From assembly GCA_040388535.1 (NCBI GenBank), contig JAZKBR010000004.1, forward strand, positions 546,638-610,637: 64,000 nt of DNA, written 5' to 3'. The notes below the pieces were generated by a model. That model worked only from the letters and a program-made list of their open reading frames with translations, made no database searches and was not told the origin of the DNA. Source of the stretch: Gemmatimonadota bacterium. GTDB taxonomy: Bacteria; Gemmatimonadota; Gemmatimonadetes; Gemmatimonadales; GWC2-71-9. This document shows, one piece after another, positions 15,868-24,802 of the stretch (position 1 is its first letter; the number at the start of each line of letters is the position of its first letter). A program made the position numbers and the translations under genes.

Positions 15868-17928
15868 CTATGGCATCCAGCGGAGACGCAACGGCCAGGG
15901 CTGTTCGACTCCCACCGAGACACCCCACCGCTTCTCGGCGAGGAGGCTGCGCGCAAGATCGACGCGAAGTGCCCCGAGGCGAGCGCCAGGCAGGTCAATC
16001 CGGATGCCGGCCCCGGCATCGAGATAGTCGCGACGATCGCTTCCCCCGGCAGGGGAGCTCATGACCCTCGCCGCATCGACAAATGCACCGACCCCGAGAC
16101 CAGCAAGCCCGATCCTTCCAACCCTGCGATCAATCGAGAGGCCACCGTGCAGAATGGTGCGACCCAGTCGCTGCGTCGGTCGGCGTTCGCTCGGGCTCAT
16201 CCGGTGCGCGCGCAGCGGAATCGCCCAGGTGAGGTTGCCGCCGGCGAGTGGCCATACGCCTTCAGGCGCATCTGCCGAGGCCCAGTCGCCACCCGCACGC
16301 GCGGCGAGTTCAATGCTCGCGGGCCCGCGAGGGGCTTTCCAGGATAGCCGCGCCTGGACTCGCTGATACGCCGGCTGCTGCCGTAGCGGCGCCGCCTGCT
16401 CTCCCTGCAAGGACATTACCACACGATCCCGCGCCGAGTGCACGGCTCCGCCGAGGGCGACTGCGACGTAGTCCGCCTCGACCCAACGCTCGTACCGTAT
16501 CGCACTCATCAACTCGAGATGAGGGCTCAACCAACCGGCGATACCGACGGTGGTGGCTCGCCGTCGCTGACGAGGGATCCCCGAATCCGGGGCAACCTCG
16601 GTGAACCGATACTCCTCCCTGCTCTCCTCGACGCTCAGTACGGCCGGGATTCCTACCTTTGCCGGCAGCTCCACACGAAGCGCCAGCCGGGGATGACCGG
16701 CGTCCCAGCGCCACTGTCCTGACCAAAGCTCACCAGCGCGGAATGGCGATGCCACGGCGAGGTCGACCTCGCGGAATGAGAGGGCGCTGATGGCATTCAT
16801 CAGGATCAACCGGCGGGGAGGATCGATGATCGGTCGCTCGACAACGGCGGCCTGAACTTCTGCCACTCCGCCCGACACCGGCGCATACCGTACCGAGCCA
16901 ATTCCAACAGCCGGTATGTCGCGCAACCGGCGCTCCGCCACGCCACGATTCTCCATCGTGAGCAGGCCGCCCGCCCGGATTCCGATGGCATCCGCGAAGA
17001 CAGTGAACCTGATCCGCCGAACTCCGACCACGTTCACGAAATCGACCGTGAGCCGGCCGATATGATTCCACGCTGCGAGCGCGCCATCACGATCGCCGGC
17101 GAGGTATCGGCTGCTGGCGAGTAGTTGCCATCCGAGAGTGTCAGTGGGGACTTGCGCGAGGTATGCCTGCGCGATGTTCACGGCTTCCGGGTAGAGACCT
17201 TGGCGGAAGCGGACCCCCGCGAGTTCCCGGAGCACCAGGGCTTCGCCCGGGCATGCCTGTCGCGCCTTGCCAAGCAGCGAGTCCGCGCGGACGAGCTGAT
17301 TCTCGCCCGCCTCGGTCACCGCTGCATCAAGCCAGGGACGGCAAGGCAGCGAATCAACGGTGATCGGGGGAAGGTGCGATGGCACCACAGCCGCAACCGG
17401 CGGCGGACGGATCAGTAAGGCCCAGCGATCAGCCCCATTCCAGCGCTTCAGAAACGTTTCGATAGCGACCGAGGCGAATGGCGCAACGGCGGGATCATGA
17501 TAGACCACCCGTGAGTCACTCCAGCCGACAACGACAACGTAGTGGAAGCGATTGCGACCAACCTGGATCAGCGCGATCACGGGAATACTGTCGCGCAACG
17601 ATTGCATCACTGCATCGGGAGTGCCGGCGATCGCCTGCGTCTGCCAGCCGCGCGACGCAGTCGTTGCGACCAGCTCATCGGTCCGGATCCCCCCTTCGCT
17701 CGGCCGCACCAGCGCACCGAACTCCTCCGGGGAGACGCCGCGTTTCCCCCACCAGCGCTCGACCATCGCGACGGCCGCGCCGCCACAGAGCAATTCCGAC
17801 TGCGCAAGGTAGGGGACCTGCAGTACTGCCGGAGCGCCGCGAGACTGGGCGAGAAGAGCCTGGGGGATACCCGCGATGAGCCCGGACAGCGCGGAGAGTC
17901 GCAAGACCAGCCGTGTGCCCGGGCGCAT
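15868..17928 (-). CDS. PA2778-like C39-fold cysteine peptidase, TPR, fused to a beta-barrel-like C-terminus
   Basis: 686 residues. After a signal peptide (1-28) comes a C39-like papain-fold domain with Gln43, Cys48 (SELLCGG), His129 (RFHYVVVVGW) and Asp145 (VVYHDPA), a complete catalytic set. TPR repeats occupy about 195-290. Residues ~300-686 are beta-rich, and the end (DAGAGIRIDLPGARLGALRVDLA then WGVSVGVEQPW) resembles the closing strands of BamA/ShlB-type outer-membrane barrels. PA2778-family peptidases normally stop after the TPR, so the barrel-like part is unusual. It starts 19 nt after the PA2779-like gene, its probable partner. Confidence 0.8.
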   Translation of the reverse strand: MRPGTRLVLRLSALSGLIAGIPQALLAQSRGAPAVLQVPYLAQSELLCGGAAVAMVERWWGKRGVSPEEFGALVRPSEGGIRTDELVATTASRGWQTQAIAGTPDAVMQSLRDSIPVIALIQVGRNRFHYVVVVGWSDSRVVYHDPAVAPFASVAIETFLKRWNGADRWALLIRPPPVAAVVPSHLPPITVDSLPCRPWLDAAVTEAGENQLVRADSLLGKARQACPGEALVLRELAGVRFRQGLYPEAVNIAQAYLAQVPTDTLGWQLLASSRYLAGDRDGALAAWNHIGRLTVDFVNVVGVRRIRFTVFADAIGIRAGGLLTMENRGVAERRLRDIPAVGIGSVRYAPVSGGVAEVQAAVVERPIIDPPRRLILMNAISALSFREVDLAVASPFRAGELWSGQWRWDAGHPRLALRVELPAKVGIPAVLSVEESREEYRFTEVAPDSGIPRQRRRATTVGIAGWLSPHLELMSAIRYERWVEADYVAVALGGAVHSARDRVVMSLQGEQAAPLRQQPAYQRVQARLSWKAPRGPASIELAARAGGDWASADAPEGVWPLAGGNLTWAIPLRAHRMSPSERRPTQRLGRTILHGGLSIDRRVGRIGLAGLGVGAFVDAARVMSSPAGGSDRRDYLDAGAGIRIDLPGARLGALRVDLARSLLAEKRWGVSVGVEQPWPLRLRWMP

Positions 17929-17947
17929 CGAGAGTGGGTCGAACCGC

Positions 17948-18310
17948 TTACTTGAGGAGCAGGATCAGGATCAGCAGAGCGATGATGATGGCCGTAGTGC
18001 TGATCACGACGGTGCTGCTGCCACCGGCACGGATCTTTGCGGCGTAGTCGTTCACGGCCGCGTCATCAAGCGCAGCAACGCGGGCCGAGAGCTGTTCGGC
18101 GCTGACGCCCATCTTGCCGGCGGTCGCAATGGCAGCAGGCGTCGCGAGCGTGGTGTTCACCAAGGTACGATTGGTCGCGCTTGGGGGCGTGGTGGTCGCG
18201 GCTTCGAGCGTGGTAGTGGAGACGGTGCTCCGCGCCTGGGCCGAGAGCGGGGCGGCTGCCGTGATCGTGACGAGCGCGGCAATCAGGGGCAATGCAGAAA
18301 TCTTGGACAT
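17948..18310 (-). CDS. PA2779-like membrane-anchored small protein, candidate peptidase substrate
   Basis: 120 residues: signal peptide (cleavage probably after residue 26), an Ala/Thr/Ser-rich stretch, a short helical region (SAEQLSARVAALDDAAVNDYAAKI), then AGG at 95-97 immediately before a C-terminal transmembrane helix (102-119) and a final Lys. This is the layout of PA2779-family proteins, whose genes sit next to PA2778 peptidases. GAGGAG precedes the ATG. The double glycine on the periplasmic side of the membrane is where a C39-type enzyme could cut. Confidence 0.75.
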   Translation of the reverse strand: MSKISALPLIAALVTITAAAPLSAQARSTVSTTTLEAATTTPPSATNRTLVNTTLATPAAIATAGKMGVSAEQLSARVAALDDAAVNDYAAKIRAGGSSTVVISTTAIIIALLILILLLK

Positions 18311-18333
18311 GGGGACTCCTCAGGACGGCTGTC

Positions 18334-18392
18334 GCGCCACCGAAGGTGGTGCGTCTGTGAACGATATCCCGGCCCCTTCCGACGAGATATCC
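18334..18392 (-). promoter_or_regulatory. Leader hairpin and GATATCC repeats of the PA2779/PA2778-like operon
   Basis: An 8-bp hairpin with a 3-nt loop lies at 18334-18352, in the probable leader. Two GATATCC repeats (18363-18369 and 18386-18392, plus-strand sense) are 23 bp apart, about two helical turns, directly upstream. This looks like a two-site operator, but no -10/-35 pair is convincing. Confidence 0.35.
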
Positions 18393-18436
18393 GTCATTGG
18401 GATGAGCCGGTGCTGCGTTCCAAGGGACGAGTGGCG

Positions 18437-18649
18437 TCAGCCACGGTGCACAGCCCCGCGGCCTCGCCAGCATCGCACACTTCCCCAGCCGAAGAGCAGG
18501 GCCAGGAGCGGAAAGACTGCCGCTCCGATGAACGCGCCCTGACCACCCACCCGGGTCTGTTGCAGGAAATGCGTCACGACCAGCAGGCGAACTGTATAGA
18601 ACGCGAAGAACGTGCTCAGGGCACCCAGGAGAATTGCGAGCAGTCGCAT
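18437..18649 (-). CDS. Small membrane protein, hypothetical
   Basis: 70 residues with two transmembrane segments (LLAILLGALSTFFAFYTVRLLVV and AFIGAAVFPLLALLFGW) and a basic C-terminal tail. AAGGG lies just before ATG 18649; the longer open frame upstream is antisense to the next gene's start. No family recognised. Confidence 0.65.
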   Translation of the reverse strand: MRLLAILLGALSTFFAFYTVRLLVVTHFLQQTRVGGQGAFIGAAVFPLLALLFGWGSVRCWRGRGAVHRG

Positions 18650-18699
18650 GACACCCTTACCGTTGGAGGTTGATCTCCAGCCACCTTCAGGGAGGTGCC

Positions 18700-19623
18700 A
18701 TGCGCACCCGCCTTCGACTCGTTGCTCCGCAAGTTCTCCTCGCGGTCGTCGCCCATTCGCTAGCCGCTCAGCAGGTCTCCGACACCCTCTTTCAGCCGAG
18801 GGTGGGCATTCAAGCATACCCGAAAGGTGCCGGGCCCGCCGTCCTGATTGACGAGGCGCACGTCAACTTCCACACGGTGGAGGGGCGTTACCTGACCTTT
18901 GCGCGCCTGCTTCGCAATGATGGCTATGTCGTGAGCGCCAATCGGGTTCCCTTCTCGAGAGCGTCACTGGCGCGGGCCAAGGTGCTGGTCATCGCCAACG
19001 CCCTCAACCGGCGCAATGAGTCTCGCTGGGAGCTTCCGACCCCGTCGGCCTTCACCATCGCCGAGGTGGCTGCAGTGAAGTCGTGGGTCGCAGGCGGCGG
19101 GTCGCTGCTGCTCATCGCCGACCATATGCCGTTCCCTGGTGCCGCGGCCGAACTCGCGGCGGCCTTCGGCGTCGCCCTCACCAACGGCTTCGTGACCGAT
19201 TCCATCAGCGGCGAGGGAAACCTCGGCTTCACGCGTGCCACCGGACTGGCCGATCACGTCATTACTCGCGGCCGGACTCCTTCGGAACGCATCGATTCGA
19301 TCGTGGCATTCACTGGCGAAGCCTTTCGCTTGACCGGACCGGGCAGCGCGCTGATCACCTTCGGGCCGCACACCACCAACTTCTACCCCAGGGAATCTTT
19401 CGAGGTCAAACCGGATACTCGACGCGAGCCTGCTCGCGGAATGCTGCAAGGCGCGGCAATCGAATTCGGTGCGGGCCGCGTGGCCGTGTTTGGCGAGGCA
19501 GCAATGTTCTCGGCCCAATTGGGCGGACCTGACCACGATCGGATCGGAATGAACGCACCCAACGCTCCGCAGAATGCGCAATTCGCACTCAACGTTGTGC
19601 ACTGGCTGAGCAAGCTGCTCTAG
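18700..19623 (+). CDS. Secreted DUF4350-like protein
   Basis: 307 residues with a signal peptide ending in AAQQ. The core looks like a glutamine-amidotransferase-like/DUF4350 Rossmann domain: VLIDEAHVNFH, RAKVLVIANAL, VAGGGSLLLIADHMPF, and a late GRVAVFGEAAMFSAQ. Such domains usually lack a nucleophile and bind ligands or partners. GGGAGG precedes ATG 18700; a TTG 30 nt upstream is inferior. Exact function unknown. Confidence 0.72.
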   Translation: MRTRLRLVAPQVLLAVVAHSLAAQQVSDTLFQPRVGIQAYPKGAGPAVLIDEAHVNFHTVEGRYLTFARLLRNDGYVVSANRVPFSRASLARAKVLVIANALNRRNESRWELPTPSAFTIAEVAAVKSWVAGGGSLLLIADHMPFPGAAAELAAAFGVALTNGFVTDSISGEGNLGFTRATGLADHVITRGRTPSERIDSIVAFTGEAFRLTGPGSALITFGPHTTNFYPRESFEVKPDTRREPARGMLQGAAIEFGAGRVAVFGEAAMFSAQLGGPDHDRIGMNAPNAPQNAQFALNVVHWLSKLL

Positions 19624-21435
19624 TCAGGGCATCACCCGCACGGCGATATGCGACGGCCATGCGGGCGTGTGCCAGACCCGATGCTCCGACGGCTGGAAGT
19701 CGCCCACCCGCGCCTCGAAGATGTTGGCAACGAAGCGCTGGGGATTCCGGTCATACATCGGGAACCAGCTGCTCTGCACCTGGACCATGATCCGATGTCC
19801 CTTCAGGAAGCGATAGAGCTGCTCGTGCAGATCCACCTGATAGGGAATCACCCGGTTTGCTGGAATCGGTGTTGCGCGCTCAAACCCCTTCCAGTAGCGC
19901 CCGCGCAGGATGTCGGCGTTCACCATGAACTGGTAGCCGCCCATCTGCGGGTGGTCCGCCACCTCTTCGGGGTAGACGTCGATGAGCTTGACGACCCAGT
20001 CGGCGTCCGTCCCCGTCGTGGAAGCAAAGAGGTGCGCCACCACGTTGCCGACAACCGTGATGTCGCTCGTCAGAGCTGCGGAGACCCAGGTGAGCACATC
20101 GGGTCGACCGTCCACGAAACGCTGGTCCTGTTGCAGCCAGCTGCTCGCGGCCGACCCATCGTCGGGGCGCGGGGTGTTGGGCACGGGATGCGCCGGGTCA
20201 GCACGATAGGCGTCGAACGCCTCCTTTCCCGGCTTCGGCGGATCAAACGACAACACCCCCTGCGCGTGCAGGTAGAACTTCTTCGAGGTCGACTCGCGCG
20301 CGGGCCACGCATCAAAGGTCCGCCACTTGTTCGCCCCGGTCTCGAACGCCCAGACTTCGGGGAAGTGACCATCACCCTTGCCGTGCAGGTACCAGGCAAA
20401 CCAGGGCCGCTGGATCTTGTCACGGAAGTAGTCCCCCGTGGCGCTCCCCAGGGCGATCGGCCCCAGCGAATCGGCACTGCCGCGCGCCCACGCGCCATGT
20501 GACCAGGGACCAAGCACCAGCCGGTTGAGCCCCTTGGCGTCGTGCGCTTCCAGTGTGCGATACCCGATCGAAGCGCCGAGGATATCCTCCTCGTCCCACA
20601 CGCCGCCCACGAAGAGCGTCGGGACCTCGGAGCTGGTGAGGACGCGCTGCATCGCGCGCGCCTGCCAGTAGGCGTCGTACGCGGGATGCGACCGGAACCC
20701 GACCCACGAAGGCAACTCGGCGACGCCGGCCGTCTTGCCGATGTTGCTCAGGGTCGCCTGTCGCAGGTAGAACTGGAACTGGTCGTAATCCGGAATGGCG
20801 AGGCCATTTGTCCCCTCGATGTATGCCGAGTAGATCACGCCCTGGGTCTGGCGAAAAGCGCCCTGGTGAAAGAAGTCGTCGCCCAGCCAGGTGTCGGCGC
20901 TGGGCGCCTGGGGCGAGATCGCTTTCAATGCGGGATGCGGGTGCACACCGGCAAGGCCGGCGAGCCAGCCGCGATACGAAACGCCGAGGACGCCGACCTT
21001 GCCGCTGTTGGCGGGAAGCTGCTTGATGAGCCAGTCGATCGTGTCCCACGCATCCGTCGATTCATCGACGCCGCGGGGGTCGCGCGGATCGGCCATTGGT
21101 CGACTGGTGACGAAGGTGCCCTCTGATCCGAAGCGCCCACGAATGTCCTCGGTCACGAAGATGTAGCCATCTTCTCCGAGCTCGCGCAGCGAGGCCGGCA
21201 GATCAGCTGTGCGGAACTCGCGTGCGGCGCTGAAGGCAGTGCGGATCAGCAGGATGGGAAGTGGCCCCGTGGCGCCCTTCGGGATCAGCGCAACGGCGAA
21301 GTGCAGGGTGCCGTCCCGCATCGGGATGCTGAGTTCCTTGCGCTCGTATGTTGTCGATGCGAGTGGGTTCGCTGCAGCGGCTGGGAATGCAGCGCCAACA
21401 GCGAGAACGGCGCAGAGTCGGAACATCAGGCGCAC
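19624..21435 (-). CDS. CocE/NonD-family secreted alpha/beta hydrolase
   Basis: 603 residues: a signal peptide, then the CocE/X-Pro dipeptidyl-peptidase catalytic domain with the nucleophile elbow GVSYRG (Ser near residue 153), an Asp in GGVWDEEDI, a His in GPWSHGAWARG, and the C-terminal jelly-roll domain from about residue 390. The family hydrolyses acyl esters or N-terminal peptides. GTG 21435 with GGAGG just upstream was chosen; ATG 21426 is possible. Substrate unknown; probably periplasmic. Confidence 0.92.
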   Translation of the reverse strand: MRLMFRLCAVLAVGAAFPAAAANPLASTTYERKELSIPMRDGTLHFAVALIPKGATGPLPILLIRTAFSAAREFRTADLPASLRELGEDGYIFVTEDIRGRFGSEGTFVTSRPMADPRDPRGVDESTDAWDTIDWLIKQLPANSGKVGVLGVSYRGWLAGLAGVHPHPALKAISPQAPSADTWLGDDFFHQGAFRQTQGVIYSAYIEGTNGLAIPDYDQFQFYLRQATLSNIGKTAGVAELPSWVGFRSHPAYDAYWQARAMQRVLTSSEVPTLFVGGVWDEEDILGASIGYRTLEAHDAKGLNRLVLGPWSHGAWARGSADSLGPIALGSATGDYFRDKIQRPWFAWYLHGKGDGHFPEVWAFETGANKWRTFDAWPARESTSKKFYLHAQGVLSFDPPKPGKEAFDAYRADPAHPVPNTPRPDDGSAASSWLQQDQRFVDGRPDVLTWVSAALTSDITVVGNVVAHLFASTTGTDADWVVKLIDVYPEEVADHPQMGGYQFMVNADILRGRYWKGFERATPIPANRVIPYQVDLHEQLYRFLKGHRIMVQVQSSWFPMYDRNPQRFVANIFEARVGDFQPSEHRVWHTPAWPSHIAVRVMP

Positions 21436-21509
21436 AACGCCTCCTTGGGCGGTCGGCTGGGTGACGCCTTGATGTTACCTGTATCGCTGTCGTTCATCCA
21501 AGCGGGATG

Positions 21510-22565
21510 CTAGCGGAGGTACTCCTGCGCCGCCGCGGTAAAGTCAGCTGGCCGGCTGCTGGCACCGAGGAAGAACTCGACCTTGATGCGATCGGCGGCG
21601 GTCATCTGCACCAGCATCCAGCCGTAGGTCTCGGTCGCACCAGGGCGACGGATCTGGTAGCCGACGACTCCAGACGCAGGAGTTACGGTGGCGGGATCGG
21701 GATCTGAAACACCGATGTTGCCAAAGAACGGTGCTGCGATGGTGCCACCAACCGACACCTGCGGCGCGCCGCTGAAATAGTCGTATACGAATCCGATCGA
21801 CTTCGCCCACCCTGCCGGGCTCCCCGCGCTCTGGGCATTGACCGGCAGCGAGCTGTGAAACCAGTCGCCCACCAGCTTGCCGGCAATGCCGAAATCGATG
21901 CGCCCGTCGCGGTTCGCGGGCACGCCGTCAAAGGTGCGTGAGCGAGCGTAATAGAGAGCACGGAGCGGTTCGGTGAAATACTTGTAGGGCGATACCGCGT
22001 GCCGGGTGTTCTCGCCGTAACGCGCCGGATTGACGAGGCCGGGCAGCGTTACGTCGTAGTCGTAGGCGCCCAGGTCAAACGACGGACAAAACCCCGTGGT
22101 CGTGCCGATCTGCTGGCCCGCGGTGACGTGGGTTCCCGGAATCATTCCCGATGCAAGCAGCACGTGATCGTAGTAGTAGTGGAAGGTCTTCGTCATCTGG
22201 ATATCGACCTTGGTGTCGCCGCGGTCTTCGGTGACCAGCACGAAGGTGATGACTCCACTACCGGCAGCATAGATCGGCCGCTTGCTGCAATCGTTGTTCT
22301 GCTGATTGCCGCCGTATGCATCGACAAACGAGATGTAGACGTGGTCGGTCGGCAGCACGTGCCCCGGAGGGCCCAGCTTGCCGAGGGGCGTGGTCGAGAT
22401 CACCCAGGCGGTGTCGATCGGAGAGACGGAGAGGACCCCCGGGCCAGTGGTGGTGAGCCCGTAGGGATTGTTGCCATCGGGGTCGGTCGGGCCGGTGCTC
22501 CCGTCACCACAGGCCGGGAGGGCGAGCAGCAGCGCGGCGATGAACGGGCGGAGGCGAGTCGTCAT
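21510..22565 (-). CDS. Lipoprotein with a LytM/M23-like central domain
   Basis: 351 residues. The signal peptide ends in a lipobox (LALPAC, Cys19) and is followed by a low-complexity GDGSTGPTDPDG linker. The middle (TDHVYISF, AAGSGVITFV, HYYYDHVLLASG, TAGQQIGTTTG) has the strand order and circulating HYxDHV region of an M23 peptidase fold, but not all zinc ligands are evident, so it may be a binding rather than a catalytic domain. No good Shine-Dalgarno precedes the ATG. Outer-membrane lipoprotein is likely. Confidence 0.65.
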   Translation of the reverse strand: MTTRLRPFIAALLLALPACGDGSTGPTDPDGNNPYGLTTTGPGVLSVSPIDTAWVISTTPLGKLGPPGHVLPTDHVYISFVDAYGGNQQNNDCSKRPIYAAGSGVITFVLVTEDRGDTKVDIQMTKTFHYYYDHVLLASGMIPGTHVTAGQQIGTTTGFCPSFDLGAYDYDVTLPGLVNPARYGENTRHAVSPYKYFTEPLRALYYARSRTFDGVPANRDGRIDFGIAGKLVGDWFHSSLPVNAQSAGSPAGWAKSIGFVYDYFSGAPQVSVGGTIAAPFFGNIGVSDPDPATVTPASGVVGYQIRRPGATETYGWMLVQMTAADRIKVEFFLGASSRPADFTAAAQEYLR

Positions 22566-22607
22566 CCCGCAATTATCGGCAACTGTCGGGCCGGGGTGAG
22601 TGGCGTG

Positions 22608-22985
22608 CTACCTCCGCCCCTGCAGTCCCCGACCGATGCCGATCCCCAGCAGTACCCCGGCGGCCACCAGCGCGCAGGCCACGACGGGGAGGATCGGGTT
22701 AGCAAGGTGGGCCATTGCGATTGGTGCCGCGACGGTGAATCCAACCACACCGCCGATCAGCGCACCAGCGCGATCCTTGATCGGCAGCCAGCCACGTCGG
22801 GTGGCGATCCAGAGCGCCAGGGCGAGGCCAGTCACACCACCGGCAAGGCCGCCGTCATGGAGCCACTGCTTGCCAGAACGCCCGCCGATCAGGGCGCCCG
22901 CGACCGCCCCCGCTGCGGTGAGTCCCCAGGCGAGAAAGAAGGTGCGCAATCGTTTGAGCGAGCCCTGCGGAATAGTGACTGACAC
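22608..22985 (-). CDS. Four-helix membrane protein, hypothetical
   Basis: 125 residues with four glycine/alanine-rich transmembrane helices, two of them carrying GALIGG motifs (AGAVAGALIGGRSGKQW and AGALIGGVVGFTVAA), suggesting an internal duplication. GTG 22985 was chosen because GGGGAG lies just upstream; the longer open frame has no ribosome site. Family not recognised. Confidence 0.65.
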   Translation of the reverse strand: MSVTIPQGSLKRLRTFFLAWGLTAAGAVAGALIGGRSGKQWLHDGGLAGGVTGLALALWIATRRGWLPIKDRAGALIGGVVGFTVAAPIAMAHLANPILPVVACALVAAGVLLGIGIGRGLQGRR

Positions 22986-23074
22986 GCGTCTCCCCTCGGG
23001 TGAATGCAGGACTTCGGGGGTTGTGACGACGGCGATGCAGTTCGCGCGCACGCGCGGCGGTCTCTCCAGCCGTG

Positions 23075-23503
23075 TTACGGTTTTTCCGACGAGATCACCA
23101 GAGTGAAGCCATCGGGATCCCTGAGCCGGAATACCCGCACCCCCCAAGGCATATCGGCCGGTTCCGACGCGAGCATGCCGCCGTGCGCCCGCACCCGCTT
23201 CGCGATCGAGTCGATACTCTGCGCCGTGGTGAATTGCAGGGAAAACCCCTGCCCCTTTTCGCGATCGATTCCTTTCGCGCCGTCGTCCTGGCCGAGCAGG
23301 AGTTCCACCGCGCCGGCCTTGAGCGCCACGGCGACCGGCCTGCCCTCGCGTTCGTAGACTTGGCCCACGTGGAAACCGAGCACGTCACGATACCAGGCGA
23401 GACTCACCTGCAGATCCTTGACGGTGAGTGACGCGGACGACTTCCGTGCCCGGAAGGATTCCGGTTCAGTGCGGCGGACGGGGCGGTTCGGCTCGTCGGT
23501 CAT
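23075..23503 (-). CDS. VOC (glyoxalase/bleomycin-resistance fold) protein
   Basis: 142 residues. Single VOC unit after a ~22-residue charged leader: LTVKDLQVSLAWYRDVLGF, GAVELLLGQDD, SLQFTTAQSIDSIAKRV, and the terminal VRVFRLRDPDGFTLVI. These proteins use metal-dependent chemistry or bind hydrophobic drugs as dimers. Substrate unknown. It is one of three unrelated VOC genes in the window. Confidence 0.88.
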   Translation of the reverse strand: MTDEPNRPVRRTEPESFRARKSSASLTVKDLQVSLAWYRDVLGFHVGQVYEREGRPVAVALKAGAVELLLGQDDGAKGIDREKGQGFSLQFTTAQSIDSIAKRVRAHGGMLASEPADMPWGVRVFRLRDPDGFTLVISSEKP

Positions 23504-23537
23504 CAGAACTCCGCGATCTGGGCTGGGGCGTGGTCAA

Positions 23538-24092
23538 TCAACGCAATGAGATGCGATACCGCAGGGCCTCGCCGCTACCGAAAGCCTCCGGCAGCTGGAA
23601 GCGTTCGAGCAACACGCCGCCATTTGCTTCGATTACCCGCTGCGACGGCACGTTGTCAGGCAATGTCGTGAGCTCCACATACCGCAACGGCAGCGCCTGG
23701 ATTTCCACGAGCATCAGGCGAAGTGCTTCACTCGCGTAGCCACGCGCCCGCTTCCACGACACCACCGTATACCCCAGATGCCCGAGGCAGGTCGGCGGGA
23801 GCGCCTCACCTCCCGGTTGCCATCGAAAACCTATGGCGCCACAGAACTCACCGTCCCACAGCCAGCGGCGGAAGCCAGGGAGGCGAGCGGTCGTGCTGCC
23901 GTCAGGGAGGTGGATCGGCGGCCCCTTCGCGTCGAGATCGTCGTGGCTCTCGAGAAACCGGGTGACATCGGCATCGATCAACGCCAGTTCGTCCGCGGAT
24001 GACTCCGGCCGGGTGTTGTCCGGATACCAGCCGCGCGTCAGCGCGTCGCGGTAGCTCTCGAGATGTTCAGTCGCCGGGCGAACGAGGCGCAT
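23538..24092 (-). CDS. GNAT-family N-acetyltransferase
   Basis: 184 residues. RimJ/RimL-like GNAT with the acetyl-CoA pyrophosphate loop region (VSWKRARGYASEALRLML) near residue 120 and a late NVPSQRVIEANGG. It closely follows the COG3981 pattern. The ATG at 24092 overlaps the end of the upstream membrane gene by 26 nt. Substrate unknown. Confidence 0.88.
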   Translation of the reverse strand: MRLVRPATEHLESYRDALTRGWYPDNTRPESSADELALIDADVTRFLESHDDLDAKGPPIHLPDGSTTARLPGFRRWLWDGEFCGAIGFRWQPGGEALPPTCLGHLGYTVVSWKRARGYASEALRLMLVEIQALPLRYVELTTLPDNVPSQRVIEANGGVLLERFQLPEAFGSGEALRYRISLR

Positions 24093-24759
24093 CAACGCGG
24101 GTTCCCGGTCCGGCCAGAAAGTTCATTACTCGCCTGAACTGCTCCCGACGACGTGCGGCCCACGCCGGCAGTTGCACCGCGCCAAAGGCAAACACGCCGA
24201 CACCGATCGCCGCCATCAACCCGACCCCAGTGACGTTGGCAGTCGTGCCGATCCCCGCTGCGATTGCCGTCGCGAGCGACACACCGGAGAGCGCCAATCC
24301 GCTGATCATCATGGTACGCGAATCGCCCTTCACGGTGCGAAGGCGAAGCCGGAAGCCGCCAGCCGTGGGCTCGACCAGCGCCTGCAGATTGCCGTTGGTC
24401 CACTCGCGAAAGGCGCCATCCTGGCGCATCCGCCCCTTGGCATTGAAGGTATCTCGCAGATGGGCAACGAGTCGCCCCCAATCGTCGTCGGTAAACGGTC
24501 GGTCGAATTCCGCTGTCTCGCCGACGCCGAGGGTCAGGCCGAGCAGTTGCTGCGAGGTCGACCCGCGCGCGACATCGAGTGAGCGTGCGGCGTGCGAAAT
24601 CGCCTCGGGTGAGAAGCCTGCCTCGCGGCCGATTTCGTGGAGGGCGGCGAGTGTCAACCCGTTCGCCTCCTGCGGCACCGGCGACAGCGCACTCTCGCTC
24701 TTCGCGGCCCGCTCGAAGATCGTGGCGATTTCCTCATCGGTGTAGCGTCGCTCACTCAT
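24067..24759 (-). CDS. Membrane protein with SHOCT-like N-terminus, hypothetical
   Basis: 230 residues. The N-terminus RRYTDEEIATIFERAAK resembles the short SHOCT-like helical motif at the start of many membrane proteins in this lineage. A second segment (FTDDDWGRLVAHLRDTFNAKGR) and a beta-rich middle precede two transmembrane helices (TMMISGLALSGVSLATAIAAG and GVGLMAAIGVGVFAFGAV) and a basic end. Function unknown; conserved architecture suggests a membrane-associated sensor or adaptor. Confidence 0.72.
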   Translation of the reverse strand: MSERRYTDEEIATIFERAAKSESALSPVPQEANGLTLAALHEIGREAGFSPEAISHAARSLDVARGSTSQQLLGLTLGVGETAEFDRPFTDDDWGRLVAHLRDTFNAKGRMRQDGAFREWTNGNLQALVEPTAGGFRLRLRTVKGDSRTMMISGLALSGVSLATAIAAGIGTTANVTGVGLMAAIGVGVFAFGAVQLPAWAARRREQFRRVMNFLAGPGTRVDAPRSPGD

Positions 24760-24802
24760 GGCCGAAGAAGCTCACCGGGAGCGGGAGGGGAGTCAATGGA
24801 AC

